Of a stretch of 64,000 bases of DNA, positions 37,151 through 45,860 are shown piece after piece. Location: the NCBI GenBank assembly GCA_963968595.1, contig CAXAHJ010000007.1, positions 20,947 through 84,946 of the forward strand, given 5' to 3'. Position 1 is the stretch's first letter. Each line of letters opens with the position of its first letter. Position numbers and translations under genes: made by a program. Under the pieces are notes generated by a model. It had not been told where the DNA came from, did no database searches, and saw only the letters and a program-made list of their open reading frames with translations. The DNA is from GCA-2730975 sp937893275 (GTDB lineage: Bacteria > Verrucomicrobiota > Verrucomicrobiia > Opitutales > Seribacteraceae).

Positions 37151-39172
37151 TCACAATCCGAGTTGGCGAAGCGCTTCGGGTTTGGGTTTGTTTACGGAAC
37201 TTTGGTCAGCCTCGAAGAAGCCATGTAACTGACGAATGCGTGTAGGGTGACGCATCTTGCGAAGAGCCTTGGCTTCGATCTGGCGGATGCGTTCGCGCGT
37301 GACCTTGAATTGTCGTCCCACTTCTTCAAGGGTTCGACTGTAGCCGTCCTTTAGCCCAAAACGGAGGGTAAGTACATTGCGTTCGCGTTCGGTCAGGGAA
37401 TCTAAAACATCTATGATTTTTTCGCGTAGCAAGGAGTATGCGGTCATGTCGTAAGGATTTTCCGCGCCCTTGTCTTCAATGAAGTCTCCGAAGTTTGTGT
37501 CATCGCTGTCTCCTACCGGACTTTGCAGTGAGATGGGCTGCTGGGCCATCTTCATTATGTTTTGTACTTTATCTACAGGTAGTCCCATTTCCTCTGCTAC
37601 TTCGTCTGAGGTAGGTTCGTGTCCTAATTCTTGCAGGAGTTGCTTCTGGACCTGCATGACCTTGTTCAGCGTCTCGATCATGTGAACGGGGATACGAATG
37701 GTCCTAGCTTGGTCGGCTATGGAACGAGTTATTGCTTGTCGAATCCACCATGTGGCATAAGTGGAGAATTTATAGCCTCTACGGTATTCAAATTTCTCGA
37801 CGGCTTTCATCAAGCCCATATTTCCTTCTTGAATAAGGTCTAGAAAGGAGAGTCCCCGATTAGTGTACTTTTTGGCGATTGAAATGACGAGACGCAGGTT
37901 GGCTTCGACCATTTCGGTTTTGGCAATGTGGGCATCGCGCATGAAAGATCGTACTTCCCGAATGAGCTCCGAGAGTGCTTCCGAATCCATGCGGTATTTC
38001 TCGCGGAATTGCGACAGTTCTTTTCGAACCTTGTCTAGTTTTACCCCTTTGCGCTTTACCTTTACCGTATCTTTCTTGGCCATGTTAATGTGCCGAAGGT
38101 GTCGGGAAATTATCTTGAGGTCGGGGTTGATTTGGGCGATGAAGTCCTCGAATACCTTCAATTTGAAGCAGCACTTCTTGAATATCGGGGCGAGCATTCC
38201 CTGATATTTGAGGAATCGGTTGGTGGCGCGTTTGATTTGCGTTGGGTCTTTAGCTTCTTCCGCTTGACTCCATGCACGGATGATTTTCACCAGCAGAAGA
38301 TTTCCTGCTTCGAGTTGCTTGGCTAAATTTTTGAAATAGGTTTCCCGGCTATCGATCTTCTTGTCTAACACCACCCGATCAAAACGCTCTTCACGGTTGA
38401 TCAGGTTTTGAGCCAGTTCCATCTGGAATTGGGCGGTGAGATCCACTGAGAACAATAGCTTGAGAGCGGCAGACTCGGCTTTTTCAATTCGCTTGGAAAT
38501 GTCTACTTCCTCTTCTCTTGTGAGGAGAGGCACTTGCCCCATTTGCTTCAAATACATTCGGACGGGGTCGTCCAGCATGTCTCCCTGAGTGGTGCGGGCG
38601 TATTCCTCTTCCGACTCTTCCTGCTTTTTCTTGTATTTATCGACCTCGACGCCATCTAGAATTTTGACTTCCAGATTGTTGAGGATGGAAATTACGTTTT
38701 GCAGCTCTTCGGGTTGGCTTGCAATCTCGGGCAGGGCTTTGTCGATGTCCTTGTAAGTGAGAAAACCCTGTTCGCGGGAATGATGAATAAGGTGATGGAC
38801 CTTGTCAGTAATTGCATCGTCTAAAGGTTTTGGAGTGGGAGCTTTACCCGAGACAGCATCCAATGCCGCTTTCGCCTTGGCTGCAGCACTTTCTATTGTG
38901 GTCTTACCCTTCGTGGCTTTGGCCTTTGTAGTTTTTTTCGCTTTTCTGGTCGTAGCCTTTGCCGCTTTTGCCGCCCCTGTTTTTTGGGCAATGCTTTTTT
39001 TCGCCCCAGCAGTTGTCGCCTTTGCCTTAGAAGAGGTCTTCTTGACTGTCGCTTTCTTTGTCGACGGAGGCTGTTTCGGGCCATTTGGTGTCTTGCGGCT
39101 CTTTGTTGTTTTTTTTGCGATCGGCGCTTTTGGGGCCGGTGCCTTTTTCGCTTTTTCTTTGGTCGGTGACAT
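37151..39172 (-). CDS. rpoD: Primary sigma factor RpoD with histone-H1-like N-terminal extension
   Basis: ATG 39172 was chosen; a TTG at 39208 would add 12 residues. Residues 1 to about 112 are Lys/Ala/Pro/Thr-rich (KKAPAPKAPIAKKTTKSRK and similar) like histone H1. Then come region 1.1 (VHHLIHHSREQGFLTYKDID), region 1.2 (DDPVRMYLKQMGQVPLLTREE), the non-conserved insert, region 2 (LVISIAKKYTNRGLSFLDLIQEGNMGL, KFSTYATWWIRQAI), region 3 and region 4 (TLEEVGRQFKVTRERIRQIE, AKALRKMRHP). This is a complete group-1 sigma-70. The first codons overlap the end of dnaG by 146 nt in another frame, so the two genes probably share a transcript, as in the E. coli macromolecular-synthesis operon. Confidence 0.95.
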   Translation of the reverse strand: MSPTKEKAKKAPAPKAPIAKKTTKSRKTPNGPKQPPSTKKATVKKTSSKAKATTAGAKKSIAQKTGAAKAAKATTRKAKKTTKAKATKGKTTIESAAAKAKAALDAVSGKAPTPKPLDDAITDKVHHLIHHSREQGFLTYKDIDKALPEIASQPEELQNVISILNNLEVKILDGVEVDKYKKKQEESEEEYARTTQGDMLDDPVRMYLKQMGQVPLLTREEEVDISKRIEKAESAALKLLFSVDLTAQFQMELAQNLINREERFDRVVLDKKIDSRETYFKNLAKQLEAGNLLLVKIIRAWSQAEEAKDPTQIKRATNRFLKYQGMLAPIFKKCCFKLKVFEDFIAQINPDLKIISRHLRHINMAKKDTVKVKRKGVKLDKVRKELSQFREKYRMDSEALSELIREVRSFMRDAHIAKTEMVEANLRLVISIAKKYTNRGLSFLDLIQEGNMGLMKAVEKFEYRRGYKFSTYATWWIRQAITRSIADQARTIRIPVHMIETLNKVMQVQKQLLQELGHEPTSDEVAEEMGLPVDKVQNIMKMAQQPISLQSPVGDSDDTNFGDFIEDKGAENPYDMTAYSLLREKIIDVLDSLTERERNVLTLRFGLKDGYSRTLEEVGRQFKVTRERIRQIEAKALRKMRHPTRIRQLHGFFEADQSSVNKPKPEALRQLGL

Positions 39173-41060
39173 GGGCGGAATTATTTTCGGTCTCGGGTTG
39201 TTGGACAAAGGTTAGTTGTGGTAGCGATCCTCGTTGCGATCGTAGAGAAGCCAGCTCTGCTCGAAGTTTGGTGAGTTGCTCGGATCCGTCCGGGTTCAGA
39301 TTTGCGAATCGTTCCCGAATCTCATTTTCTTTTGCTTTGAAGTAACGATTAAAGAGAGCCTGTAGCGAGGCATTGCATGCATTGTGCACGTCCACGGGGT
39401 CATCGTGGGCTGGTTTCCGGGATAGTATTTCGTATGCGGTGTTTCGTTCGTCATCGTTCTCTAGTATCTCATCTAGGGATGCTAGTCCATTACCATTATC
39501 CTCGCGTATTTCAGCCAGTGCCTTGGCTAGTATTGTTCCTGAAGGGGATGTGAGATTGAGCCATTCCGGTTGGATCGCTTGCGCGAGAGGAATCGCGACT
39601 TCATTATGGTGCAAAACAAACAATAATAGATCATCCTCGGCAGTTGTCAACTTTTGGGAAGCATTTTGGGAGATTTTTTCAGATGAAGCTGTTTGGCGGG
39701 AAGCATACGAAGGTGAGCTCTTTTTGCTTAGAAAGCGCGCGAATTCTTGTCGAGCGGAACTTTCTTCCAGTTTCATCAACCGAATGGCCTGAGCCAAGTA
39801 TTCGTCTCGTGCCACGAGAGAATCCGTTTCGGCCACGATTTCAAAAATATGTTCCAAAACTGTGTTCTTTTGGGTGGGCGTAGGTTCTTTCGTCTCGCCA
39901 AAGTACATGGATACGGCAAAGGCGATGCCGCTGAGAGACTCGTCTTTGAGGTTTTCCAAACCTGCGAGACCTTCGGCGCGGAGCAAGTCGTCGGGATCTC
40001 CTCCAGGAGGTAACAGAAGAAAGCGGATGTCGAGAGCGCTTTTTACGCAGATTGGGAGGATTCGGAGGGCCGCCTTTCGGCCTGCTTCATCACCGTCGAG
40101 AAGGCAATCGATGCCTGCTGGTCGATATCGTCGAAGGAGATGGGCCTGAGCATTGGTGAAGGCTGTTCCTTGAGGAGCTACGACGTTTTTTACTCCTTGT
40201 TCCCAGCACCGAATGGCGTCGAGTTGACCTTCGACCAGCAAAAAACGTTTATTTTCGTCAATGTGGCGTCTTGCCTTGTCGAGATTGAAGAGCAGGTTGC
40301 CTTTGCTGAAGATCGGAGTTTCGGGAGAGTTTATGTATTTTGCCTCGCGAGCAGGATCATTTTCCGGCGTGACAGACAATTGACGGGCGGTAAAGGCGAC
40401 GACGCGCTCTTGGGTATCCCGAATGGGGATCATAAGCCGACCGCGAAAGCGAGTCAGGAAATCCGGTCGTCCTTTGCGGTCGAAAAATAGCCCGCTTTTG
40501 TCTAGGACTTCCTTAGGGATTCCTTTTTCCGTGAAAAGGCGAAGAAGGCCGGATGAGTCAGGGGGAGCGTAACCGATCCCGAACTCCTTGGCTACTTCAT
40601 CGGGGAAGTGTCGTTCCTGGGTCCAGTACTTCCGAATGAAGTGCCCTCCCTCGTCATCAGCCCAAAATTTTTCGCGATACCAAGACATTGCCAGTTCATG
40701 TATGTCGAAAAGGGCTTTTCGATGAGAAAACGACTGCGCTGCAGGGCTACCGTCGGCAGTCTCTTCGTAGCGTAGGTTTATGTTGAAGCGAGTCGCGAGA
40801 AACTCGACGGCTTCCTGAAATTCTAAGTTCTCCACTTTTTGTATGAAGCTTATGGCGTCTCCTGCCTCACCACTGCTGAAGCACTTGAAAAAGCCTTTGT
40901 CCGGATGAACGTAGAAAGAAGGAGTCTTTTCTTGGTTGAAAGGACTGAGCCCTTTCCAGTCTGCCCCGGATCGCTTTAGGCTCACGTAAGGTGCCACCAC
41001 GTCGTGGAGATCCATTCGGGCCTTGAGCTCGGCGACAAAGTCACGGTGTAGTCTTGGCAT
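39027..41060 (-). CDS. dnaG: DNA primase DnaG with degenerate zinc ribbon
   Basis: The 677-residue protein follows the DnaG layout: zinc-binding domain (about 1-100), RNA-polymerase/TOPRIM core (FLLVEGQLDAIRCWEQG, DGDEAGRKAA, GGDPDDLL) and a helicase-binding C-terminal part. In the zinc ribbon the usual C-x2-H..C-x2-C ligands read S39-P-F-N42 ... C60-F-S-S63, so three of four are lost, while the surrounding EKTPSF and GEAGDAI are kept. Zinc binding is therefore unlikely although the fold seems preserved. The last part (KKNNKEPQDTKWPETASVDK) is low-complexity and overlaps rpoD by 146 nt. Role: synthesis of RNA primers at the fork. Confidence 0.95.
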   Translation of the reverse strand: MPRLHRDFVAELKARMDLHDVVAPYVSLKRSGADWKGLSPFNQEKTPSFYVHPDKGFFKCFSSGEAGDAISFIQKVENLEFQEAVEFLATRFNINLRYEETADGSPAAQSFSHRKALFDIHELAMSWYREKFWADDEGGHFIRKYWTQERHFPDEVAKEFGIGYAPPDSSGLLRLFTEKGIPKEVLDKSGLFFDRKGRPDFLTRFRGRLMIPIRDTQERVVAFTARQLSVTPENDPAREAKYINSPETPIFSKGNLLFNLDKARRHIDENKRFLLVEGQLDAIRCWEQGVKNVVAPQGTAFTNAQAHLLRRYRPAGIDCLLDGDEAGRKAALRILPICVKSALDIRFLLLPPGGDPDDLLRAEGLAGLENLKDESLSGIAFAVSMYFGETKEPTPTQKNTVLEHIFEIVAETDSLVARDEYLAQAIRLMKLEESSARQEFARFLSKKSSPSYASRQTASSEKISQNASQKLTTAEDDLLLFVLHHNEVAIPLAQAIQPEWLNLTSPSGTILAKALAEIREDNGNGLASLDEILENDDERNTAYEILSRKPAHDDPVDVHNACNASLQALFNRYFKAKENEIRERFANLNPDGSEQLTKLRAELASLRSQRGSLPQLTFVQQPETENNSAHVTDQRKSEKGTGPKSADRKKNNKEPQDTKWPETASVDKESDSQEDLF

Positions 41061-41102
41061 CGGGTAAGTCTCAGGACGAGGTCACGAAAATCTTTGTAAG
41101 CT

Positions 41103-42620
41103 TCAGGGGTTCAGAGCTAGACTTCGCAATTCCCGCTCGGCTTCGGGGCGCAACGGATTGTCCCGAGGTGCCATTGCCAACAGTTTTCGATAGAGGATGG
41201 CGGCCGTGGTAGGTTTGTTTTCCGCGATATGATAGCGGCGAGCAAGTTGCCACAGAATTTCGATGGACTCGGGAAAGCGTTCGTGAGCTTTTTCCAACTC
41301 TTCGAGATAGCGCTGTCTCGCGAGTGTCTCACGAGCGATGCGAAGGTAGTCCATGTGGTATGCTAGATCTTCGGGTGCATGGCGCGTTGCTTCCAAGGAT
41401 TTCATTTCGGCCTCGTCGCCTTCACCGAGAAGAAAGTGGGCTTGGGAAGCCATATGCCATGCCGCGGCATTTTGGGGGTTTTCCCTGATGGCTCTGCGGG
41501 TAAAAAGCAAAGCGCTTCGGAAGTTCTTTTCGAGCATGGCCAACTCCGCTTGATCCAGAAAACTTTTCTCTGCAGGTTCCGAATTATTTGGAGAACTTGA
41601 AAATATGTCGGCAAGGGAAAGAGTAGCGGCGGTGGTTTCATTATCCAGAGATGAGGTCTGCGAGGCGTTGCTCTCGATCGAGAATGGAGAACCCGGAGAG
41701 TTTTCCACGATCTCGGGAGTGCGGGGGGGAAGCTTGGATCCACCTACCACCGGTTCAACCTTAAGTGGAGCTAGTAAGGCTGCGGCCAATTCCGAAGCGG
41801 TTTTCCCATCGGTCGCGTAACCTCTTTGAAAGAAGTCCAGTCCACGGCGACGTTTCAATAAATCGGCGGTTGCTTTTGCGTGTTCGCTCTTGTCTAGAGA
41901 ACCCGGATGTGTCTTTTCCATGGCCAGCATCAAGGTTTCGGCCGAGTTCTCGTCATTCAGGTTAAGCCTGATTTTAAGCAATCCGAGGTAGGGGAGTGGC
42001 GATTGATTCGGAGCTTTTTTTTCAGCGGACCGGAACCAGTGCTCGGCTTGAGGGTACATTTTCTTTGCCAAAAACAACTGAGCTACGGCCATTGCGTCTG
42101 CTGTTTCCGCCTTGTCTGATGCTTGCAAGAAAGCGTCCAGAGCCTGGCTTTCTTTCCCTAGTCGGTGGAGCACGCGGGCGTATTTTAGATTGGCAAAAGT
42201 GTCATCAGGATGCTTTTTAATATAGGTGGCATAAGCCTTTTCCGCGGATTCGTCGTCTTCTGCAAGCACGTGAGCTTGCCCAGCTTCGGATAAAATGTTC
42301 GTTGCTCCACCCACCGAGAAAGCCTGTTCAAGACGAAAGGCGGCGAGGGCGTATTCCTCGGCGTCGAGTAAAGTGCGACCGAGCATGGTAATGATTTCAG
42401 GGGATTCGGGATGTCGATCATTCAGATCACGTAGGATCGACAGAGCTTCGTCTGTTTTACCTTCGATGCGTTTCTGTATTGCCTCGCCTAGGTCGGGCGG
42501 GTTTTGCTGATCAGGTTCACTGGGTGGAGAGACTTGTATCGGGTCGTCCGAACAACCGCCCGTGATCACTATCGAGACGACCACAGCGGAGAACCTTATC
42601 ATACAAAGCGGAAATTGCAT
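41103..42620 (-). CDS. TPR-repeat lipoprotein
   Basis: ATG 42620 (MQFPLCMIRFSAVVV) was chosen; ATG 42602 also fits, and a longer frame to 42656 would overlap the divergent gene. The lipobox is VITGGC. The body has many helical repeats of about 34 residues, e.g. ALSILRDLNDRHPESPEI, AAFRLEQAFSVGG and ALLFTRRAIRENPQNAAAWH, characteristic of tetratricopeptide repeats. A Ser/Thr/Pro/Glu-rich linker lies in the middle (around PPRTPEIVENSPGSPFSIES). TPR proteins bind other proteins; location would be the periplasmic face of a membrane. Partners are unknown. It lies 43 nt upstream of the dnaG start codon's opposite side, in the same orientation as dnaG-rpoD. Confidence 0.8.
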   Translation of the reverse strand: MQFPLCMIRFSAVVVSIVITGGCSDDPIQVSPPSEPDQQNPPDLGEAIQKRIEGKTDEALSILRDLNDRHPESPEIITMLGRTLLDAEEYALAAFRLEQAFSVGGATNILSEAGQAHVLAEDDESAEKAYATYIKKHPDDTFANLKYARVLHRLGKESQALDAFLQASDKAETADAMAVAQLFLAKKMYPQAEHWFRSAEKKAPNQSPLPYLGLLKIRLNLNDENSAETLMLAMEKTHPGSLDKSEHAKATADLLKRRRGLDFFQRGYATDGKTASELAAALLAPLKVEPVVGGSKLPPRTPEIVENSPGSPFSIESNASQTSSLDNETTAATLSLADIFSSSPNNSEPAEKSFLDQAELAMLEKNFRSALLFTRRAIRENPQNAAAWHMASQAHFLLGEGDEAEMKSLEATRHAPEDLAYHMDYLRIARETLARQRYLEELEKAHERFPESIEILWQLARRYHIAENKPTTAAILYRKLLAMAPRDNPLRPEAERELRSLALNP

Positions 42621-42644
42621 TAAAACTTCTATTCTCAACAGGAC

Positions 42645-43709
42645 GTGAAACGTCAAGCTATGCTCGCGGTTGCAACCATGTTTTCTCTGAGTTTCGGAGT
42701 TTCCTTCTCCGTGGATTTGCCTGGTGAACCTTTTGTGTCGAAGGACCGAGCCAAGCCATTGTTTCGGGAGAAGGCCCTTGTGACTTTCCGATGTTCACTG
42801 GGAAAACCTGAACATTATGCTCGTTCCGTCCGATCTCTCATTCTTTTCAACGAGCTGAAAGGCGGGGTGCAATTACAGCCTGATCGCCAATCCAAAATCG
42901 GAATCAAACTTTCTACCCATTTTGCTCCAGGTTTGGCCACGTCCCGACCTTTGGTGGATGCTTTGCTCGATTTGCTCAAGGCTCGAGGGTTTGCTTCCGA
43001 ATCCGTTTTCCTCTTGGATCTTGAAACAAGAGGTCTTCGTCGTGCAGGTTACCTGCCGCCTCGTAGCAAGGGAGGAAATCGCTATCGCGGGCATCCTGTG
43101 GTTGCTCTCGATTCGCGAACCTATTTTGACGAGAGATGGTTCCATGACAGTCCTATGCCGCCCACGACTGACTATCGAGCTCGCCTGAGCCTTCGCTACC
43201 CGCGTGACCGTGAAGTTCGCTTGCGCGAGGAGCGCCGCAGTTACCTGCCTGCCCCTCTTTTCCTTGAGGATGCCTTCTGGATCAACCTGCCTGTAGCTAT
43301 CGACAGTCGTTCGATGGGTATTGATGCTGCCGTTGGAAATGCTTCCTTGCACGCGGTAGACAACAACTCTCGCTTCCTTGGGCGCTCCACCACGGCTCCC
43401 TCGGCGGCGACTGAAATACTCGCCATACCCGAGTATTGGGAGAAGCACCTTTTTTCGATTCTCGACCTCTCCCGCTTTCAGTATGCGGGCGGTAGCAAGT
43501 TCGACGCTCAGTTCCTCGGCGGCGAACCGACTCTCATGCTTAGCGAAAACCCCTTGTCGGTGGATTACTTTTCCATGGAAGCTTTGAGCAAGGCTCGTAC
43601 TGACGAAGGTTTTGACCTTAGAGACAGAGAAAAAGCTCAGTTGTTTCGTTTCGGGGAAGATTTGGGCCTAGCTCGAAAAGGTGAAGCCCGGCTAGTAGAT
43701 CTGCCCTAG
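42645..43709 (+). CDS. Exported DUF362-like protein
   Basis: GTG 42645 gives a signal peptide with basic start (MKRQAMLAVATMFSLSFGVSFS); ATG 42660 is an alternative within the same leader. The body resembles DUF362 proteins in outline: an early basic block SKIGIKLSTHF, PLVDALLDLLKARG, then LLDLETRGLRRAGYLPP, a later INLPVAIDSRSMGIDAAVGN, and a C-terminal ILDLSRFQYAGG with a FLGGEP segment. No ferredoxin-type cysteine cluster is present. Function is unknown. It ends convergently, 4 nt overlapping the isomerase-like gene at 43706. Confidence 0.6.
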   Translation: MKRQAMLAVATMFSLSFGVSFSVDLPGEPFVSKDRAKPLFREKALVTFRCSLGKPEHYARSVRSLILFNELKGGVQLQPDRQSKIGIKLSTHFAPGLATSRPLVDALLDLLKARGFASESVFLLDLETRGLRRAGYLPPRSKGGNRYRGHPVVALDSRTYFDERWFHDSPMPPTTDYRARLSLRYPRDREVRLREERRSYLPAPLFLEDAFWINLPVAIDSRSMGIDAAVGNASLHAVDNNSRFLGRSTTAPSAATEILAIPEYWEKHLFSILDLSRFQYAGGSKFDAQFLGGEPTLMLSENPLSVDYFSMEALSKARTDEGFDLRDREKAQLFRFGEDLGLARKGEARLVDLP

Positions 43710-44521
43710 CTTTCGAAGGTTTCCCTTAGATAGGCGAGGCTTTTGGTCGCGATGGTTTCGGGGTCCGGAGAATAGTCGAAGACCTCAACCGAAACATAGC
43801 CATCGTATCCGCTTTCCTTGAGAGCTTTAGCAATCGGCTCGAACTTGACCTCGCCAAAACCGGGTCCCCGCAGGTTCGGGTCATTTGCATGAAAGTGAGC
43901 GGTGTGATTGCGGCTCTCACGAATTATGTCCGGAATCGACTTTGTTTCATCGCTCATGGCCTTTACGTCTAGATGTAGTCGCAATGCTTTATGGTCTACT
44001 TTTTCTATGAGACGTATGGTTTCTTCAGCCGTATTCAGGAAGTTCGTTTCTGCTCTGCCCAGAGGCTCCATCGCGATTGTAACGCCTAATGAACCGGCAG
44101 TTTCAGCTATTTCGCGCAGTGTGTCGGCGGCTCGGGAAAAGGCATCTTCGTAGATCCAGTCATCCTCGACGTCTCTTTGTTTCGGGCTTCCCCATACCAT
44201 CACTCGACCACCCATGGCAGCGCATATGCAGGCAAGATGTCGACCGAAAGCCACTGTATCCTTGCGGAGCAAATCGTCGGGCGTAGTAAGGTGAAGCCAA
44301 CCCGGTTTCACTAGCAACCAATGAAGCCCCACGACTTGCAGTCCGGCGGATTTGGCGGTTTCCCCGTGCCGACCGGCTTCCTCCTCGGTCAGTTCACGCG
44401 GATCCTCCTTTAGCGTGAAGGGTGCGACCTCGATGCCATCGTAGCCTGTTTCGGCGACATGGTCGCAAGTTTTCGAGAAGTCCCACCCTTGGTAGGTTTC
44501 GTTGCAGATCGCGAATTTCAT
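43706..44521 (-). CDS. Sugar-phosphate isomerase/epimerase family (AP-endonuclease-2 TIM barrel)
   Basis: The 271-residue protein is a xylose-isomerase-like TIM barrel: MKFAICNETYQGW, YDGIEVAPFTL, the strand end VVGLHWLL, TIAMEPLGRAETNFLNT with the metal-binding Glu, LHLDVKAM with the metal-binding Asp, the HFHANDPN block and a final YVSVEVFDY. Such enzymes isomerise or epimerise sugars or inositols in the cytoplasm with a divalent metal. The exact substrate is not known. It is divergent from the PQQ gene at 44596. Confidence 0.85.
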   Translation of the reverse strand: MKFAICNETYQGWDFSKTCDHVAETGYDGIEVAPFTLKEDPRELTEEEAGRHGETAKSAGLQVVGLHWLLVKPGWLHLTTPDDLLRKDTVAFGRHLACICAAMGGRVMVWGSPKQRDVEDDWIYEDAFSRAADTLREIAETAGSLGVTIAMEPLGRAETNFLNTAEETIRLIEKVDHKALRLHLDVKAMSDETKSIPDIIRESRNHTAHFHANDPNLRGPGFGEVKFEPIAKALKESGYDGYVSVEVFDYSPDPETIATKSLAYLRETFES

Positions 44522-44595
44522 ATTTCCCTATTCAATCTAGCAATCTGTCGAGTCCAAGCCTTTTCTGCCGGACGAACAGTCAGAGAGTCGTCAGC

Positions 44596-45855
44596 ATGGG
44601 ACTTCTTATGAGAATTTGCATCTATGTGTTTGTGGTGTGCCTGCTCCCTTCGGTTTCTGCCTTTGCGGGGGACTGGCCTCAATGGCTTGGGCCGAATCGC
44701 GATGGCGTGGCCGTCGGCGAAAAGTTTTCTTTACCCAAGGACGGCGCGATTTTCCCGACGCTTTGGAAAGTATCGGTTGGTGAGGGTTGGGCTACTCCCG
44801 TGGTATTTGAAGGCAAATTGGTCATTCACCACCGTCCGGGAGTTAAGGAATCGATTGATTGCCTGGATTCTTCTTCAGGCAAGCTACTTTGGCGATACGC
44901 CTTCGCTTCCGGCTATCGAGATGGTTTCGGCATGGCCGAAGGTCCTCGATCCACTCCCACGATTGCCGGTGGCAAGGTTTTCACATACGGTCCACAAGGC
45001 ATTTTGAATTGTCTCGATTTTGCTACGGGCAAGCTTAAATGGAATGTTGATGTGGCTAAACTGTTTCGTTCTCCACAGGGCTTTTTTGGACGTTGTTGTT
45101 CCCCGCTAGTCGTAGGGAAGCTTGTGATGCTTGACGTAGGTGGGGCCGGCGCCGGGGTGGTTGCCTTCGATGTGGACACGGGAAAGGTCTTATGGAAGGC
45201 AACCGATCACGGAAACGATTATTCCTCGCCTGTTTCGACTACCGTCGGTGAGGTTTCCTGCTCCCTCTTTTTCATCCGTGACGGTTTTCTTGGACTGGAG
45301 GTTCAAACTGGTCGGCAGCTTTTCTTCGAGCGTTTTCGCTCGCCAATTAATGCATCCGTAAACGCAGCGACACCCCTGCTGATCGGAGATTCCGTCTTTG
45401 TTTCCAGTTGCTATGATGTCGGTGGGGCCGTTTGGAAGTTAAAACCCGATGGCAAGGGTGGTGTGTTCACGCAAACCATCTGGAAGAAAGTTGGTATGCT
45501 TGACGGTCACTATTCCACAGCGGTTCATCACGATGGTCATCTCTACGGTTTTCATGGTCGTCAAGAGCGCGGGCCTGAGCTTCGTTGCGTTAGCCTTGCC
45601 GATGGTTCCGTCAAATGGACGTCGGGGCGAATGGCATCGGGAAACCTTTTGCTGGCAGACGGAAAACTTATTGTACTTACCGAGGCTGGAGAACTTCTTT
45701 TGGCAACTGCGGTCTCAAAAGAATATAAAGTGCTGTACAGGCAACAAATCCTAGGTTTTGAGACTCGAGCTCATTTCGCAATTTCCAACGGCAAACTTTT
45801 CGCCCGTGATAAGAAACGACTTGTCTGCATGGACTTGACGGTTGCCAGACCCTGA
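44596..45855 (+). CDS. Secreted PQQ-type beta-propeller protein
   Basis: ATG 44596 (MGLLMRICIYVFVVCLLPSV) begins a signal peptide ending at SAFAGDW; an open extension upstream to 44422 overlaps the divergent gene and has non-protein composition. The mature part starts with WPQWLGPNRDG, a common N-terminal motif of PVC propeller proteins. It has blades with T-G-K/W spacing: DSSSGKLLWR, DFATGKLKWN, DVDTGKVLWK, EVQTGRQLFF and SLADGSVKWT. It is homologous in layout to 9804-11090. Ligand and function are unknown. It is tail-to-tail with the dehydrogenase gene at 45861. Confidence 0.85.
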   Translation: MGLLMRICIYVFVVCLLPSVSAFAGDWPQWLGPNRDGVAVGEKFSLPKDGAIFPTLWKVSVGEGWATPVVFEGKLVIHHRPGVKESIDCLDSSSGKLLWRYAFASGYRDGFGMAEGPRSTPTIAGGKVFTYGPQGILNCLDFATGKLKWNVDVAKLFRSPQGFFGRCCSPLVVGKLVMLDVGGAGAGVVAFDVDTGKVLWKATDHGNDYSSPVSTTVGEVSCSLFFIRDGFLGLEVQTGRQLFFERFRSPINASVNAATPLLIGDSVFVSSCYDVGGAVWKLKPDGKGGVFTQTIWKKVGMLDGHYSTAVHHDGHLYGFHGRQERGPELRCVSLADGSVKWTSGRMASGNLLLADGKLIVLTEAGELLLATAVSKEYKVLYRQQILGFETRAHFAISNGKLFARDKKRLVCMDLTVARP

Positions 45856-45860
45856 GTAAC

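Noticed and set aside
38802..39215. Plus-strand hydrophobic open frame of 137 residues
   Set aside because: It is the antisense image of the Lys/Ala-rich start of rpoD, and its Phe/Ala pattern follows from that.
44422..44595. N-terminal extension of the PQQ gene
   Set aside because: It overlaps the divergent isomerase gene, has Arg/Ser-rich noise composition, and a proper signal peptide begins at 44596.
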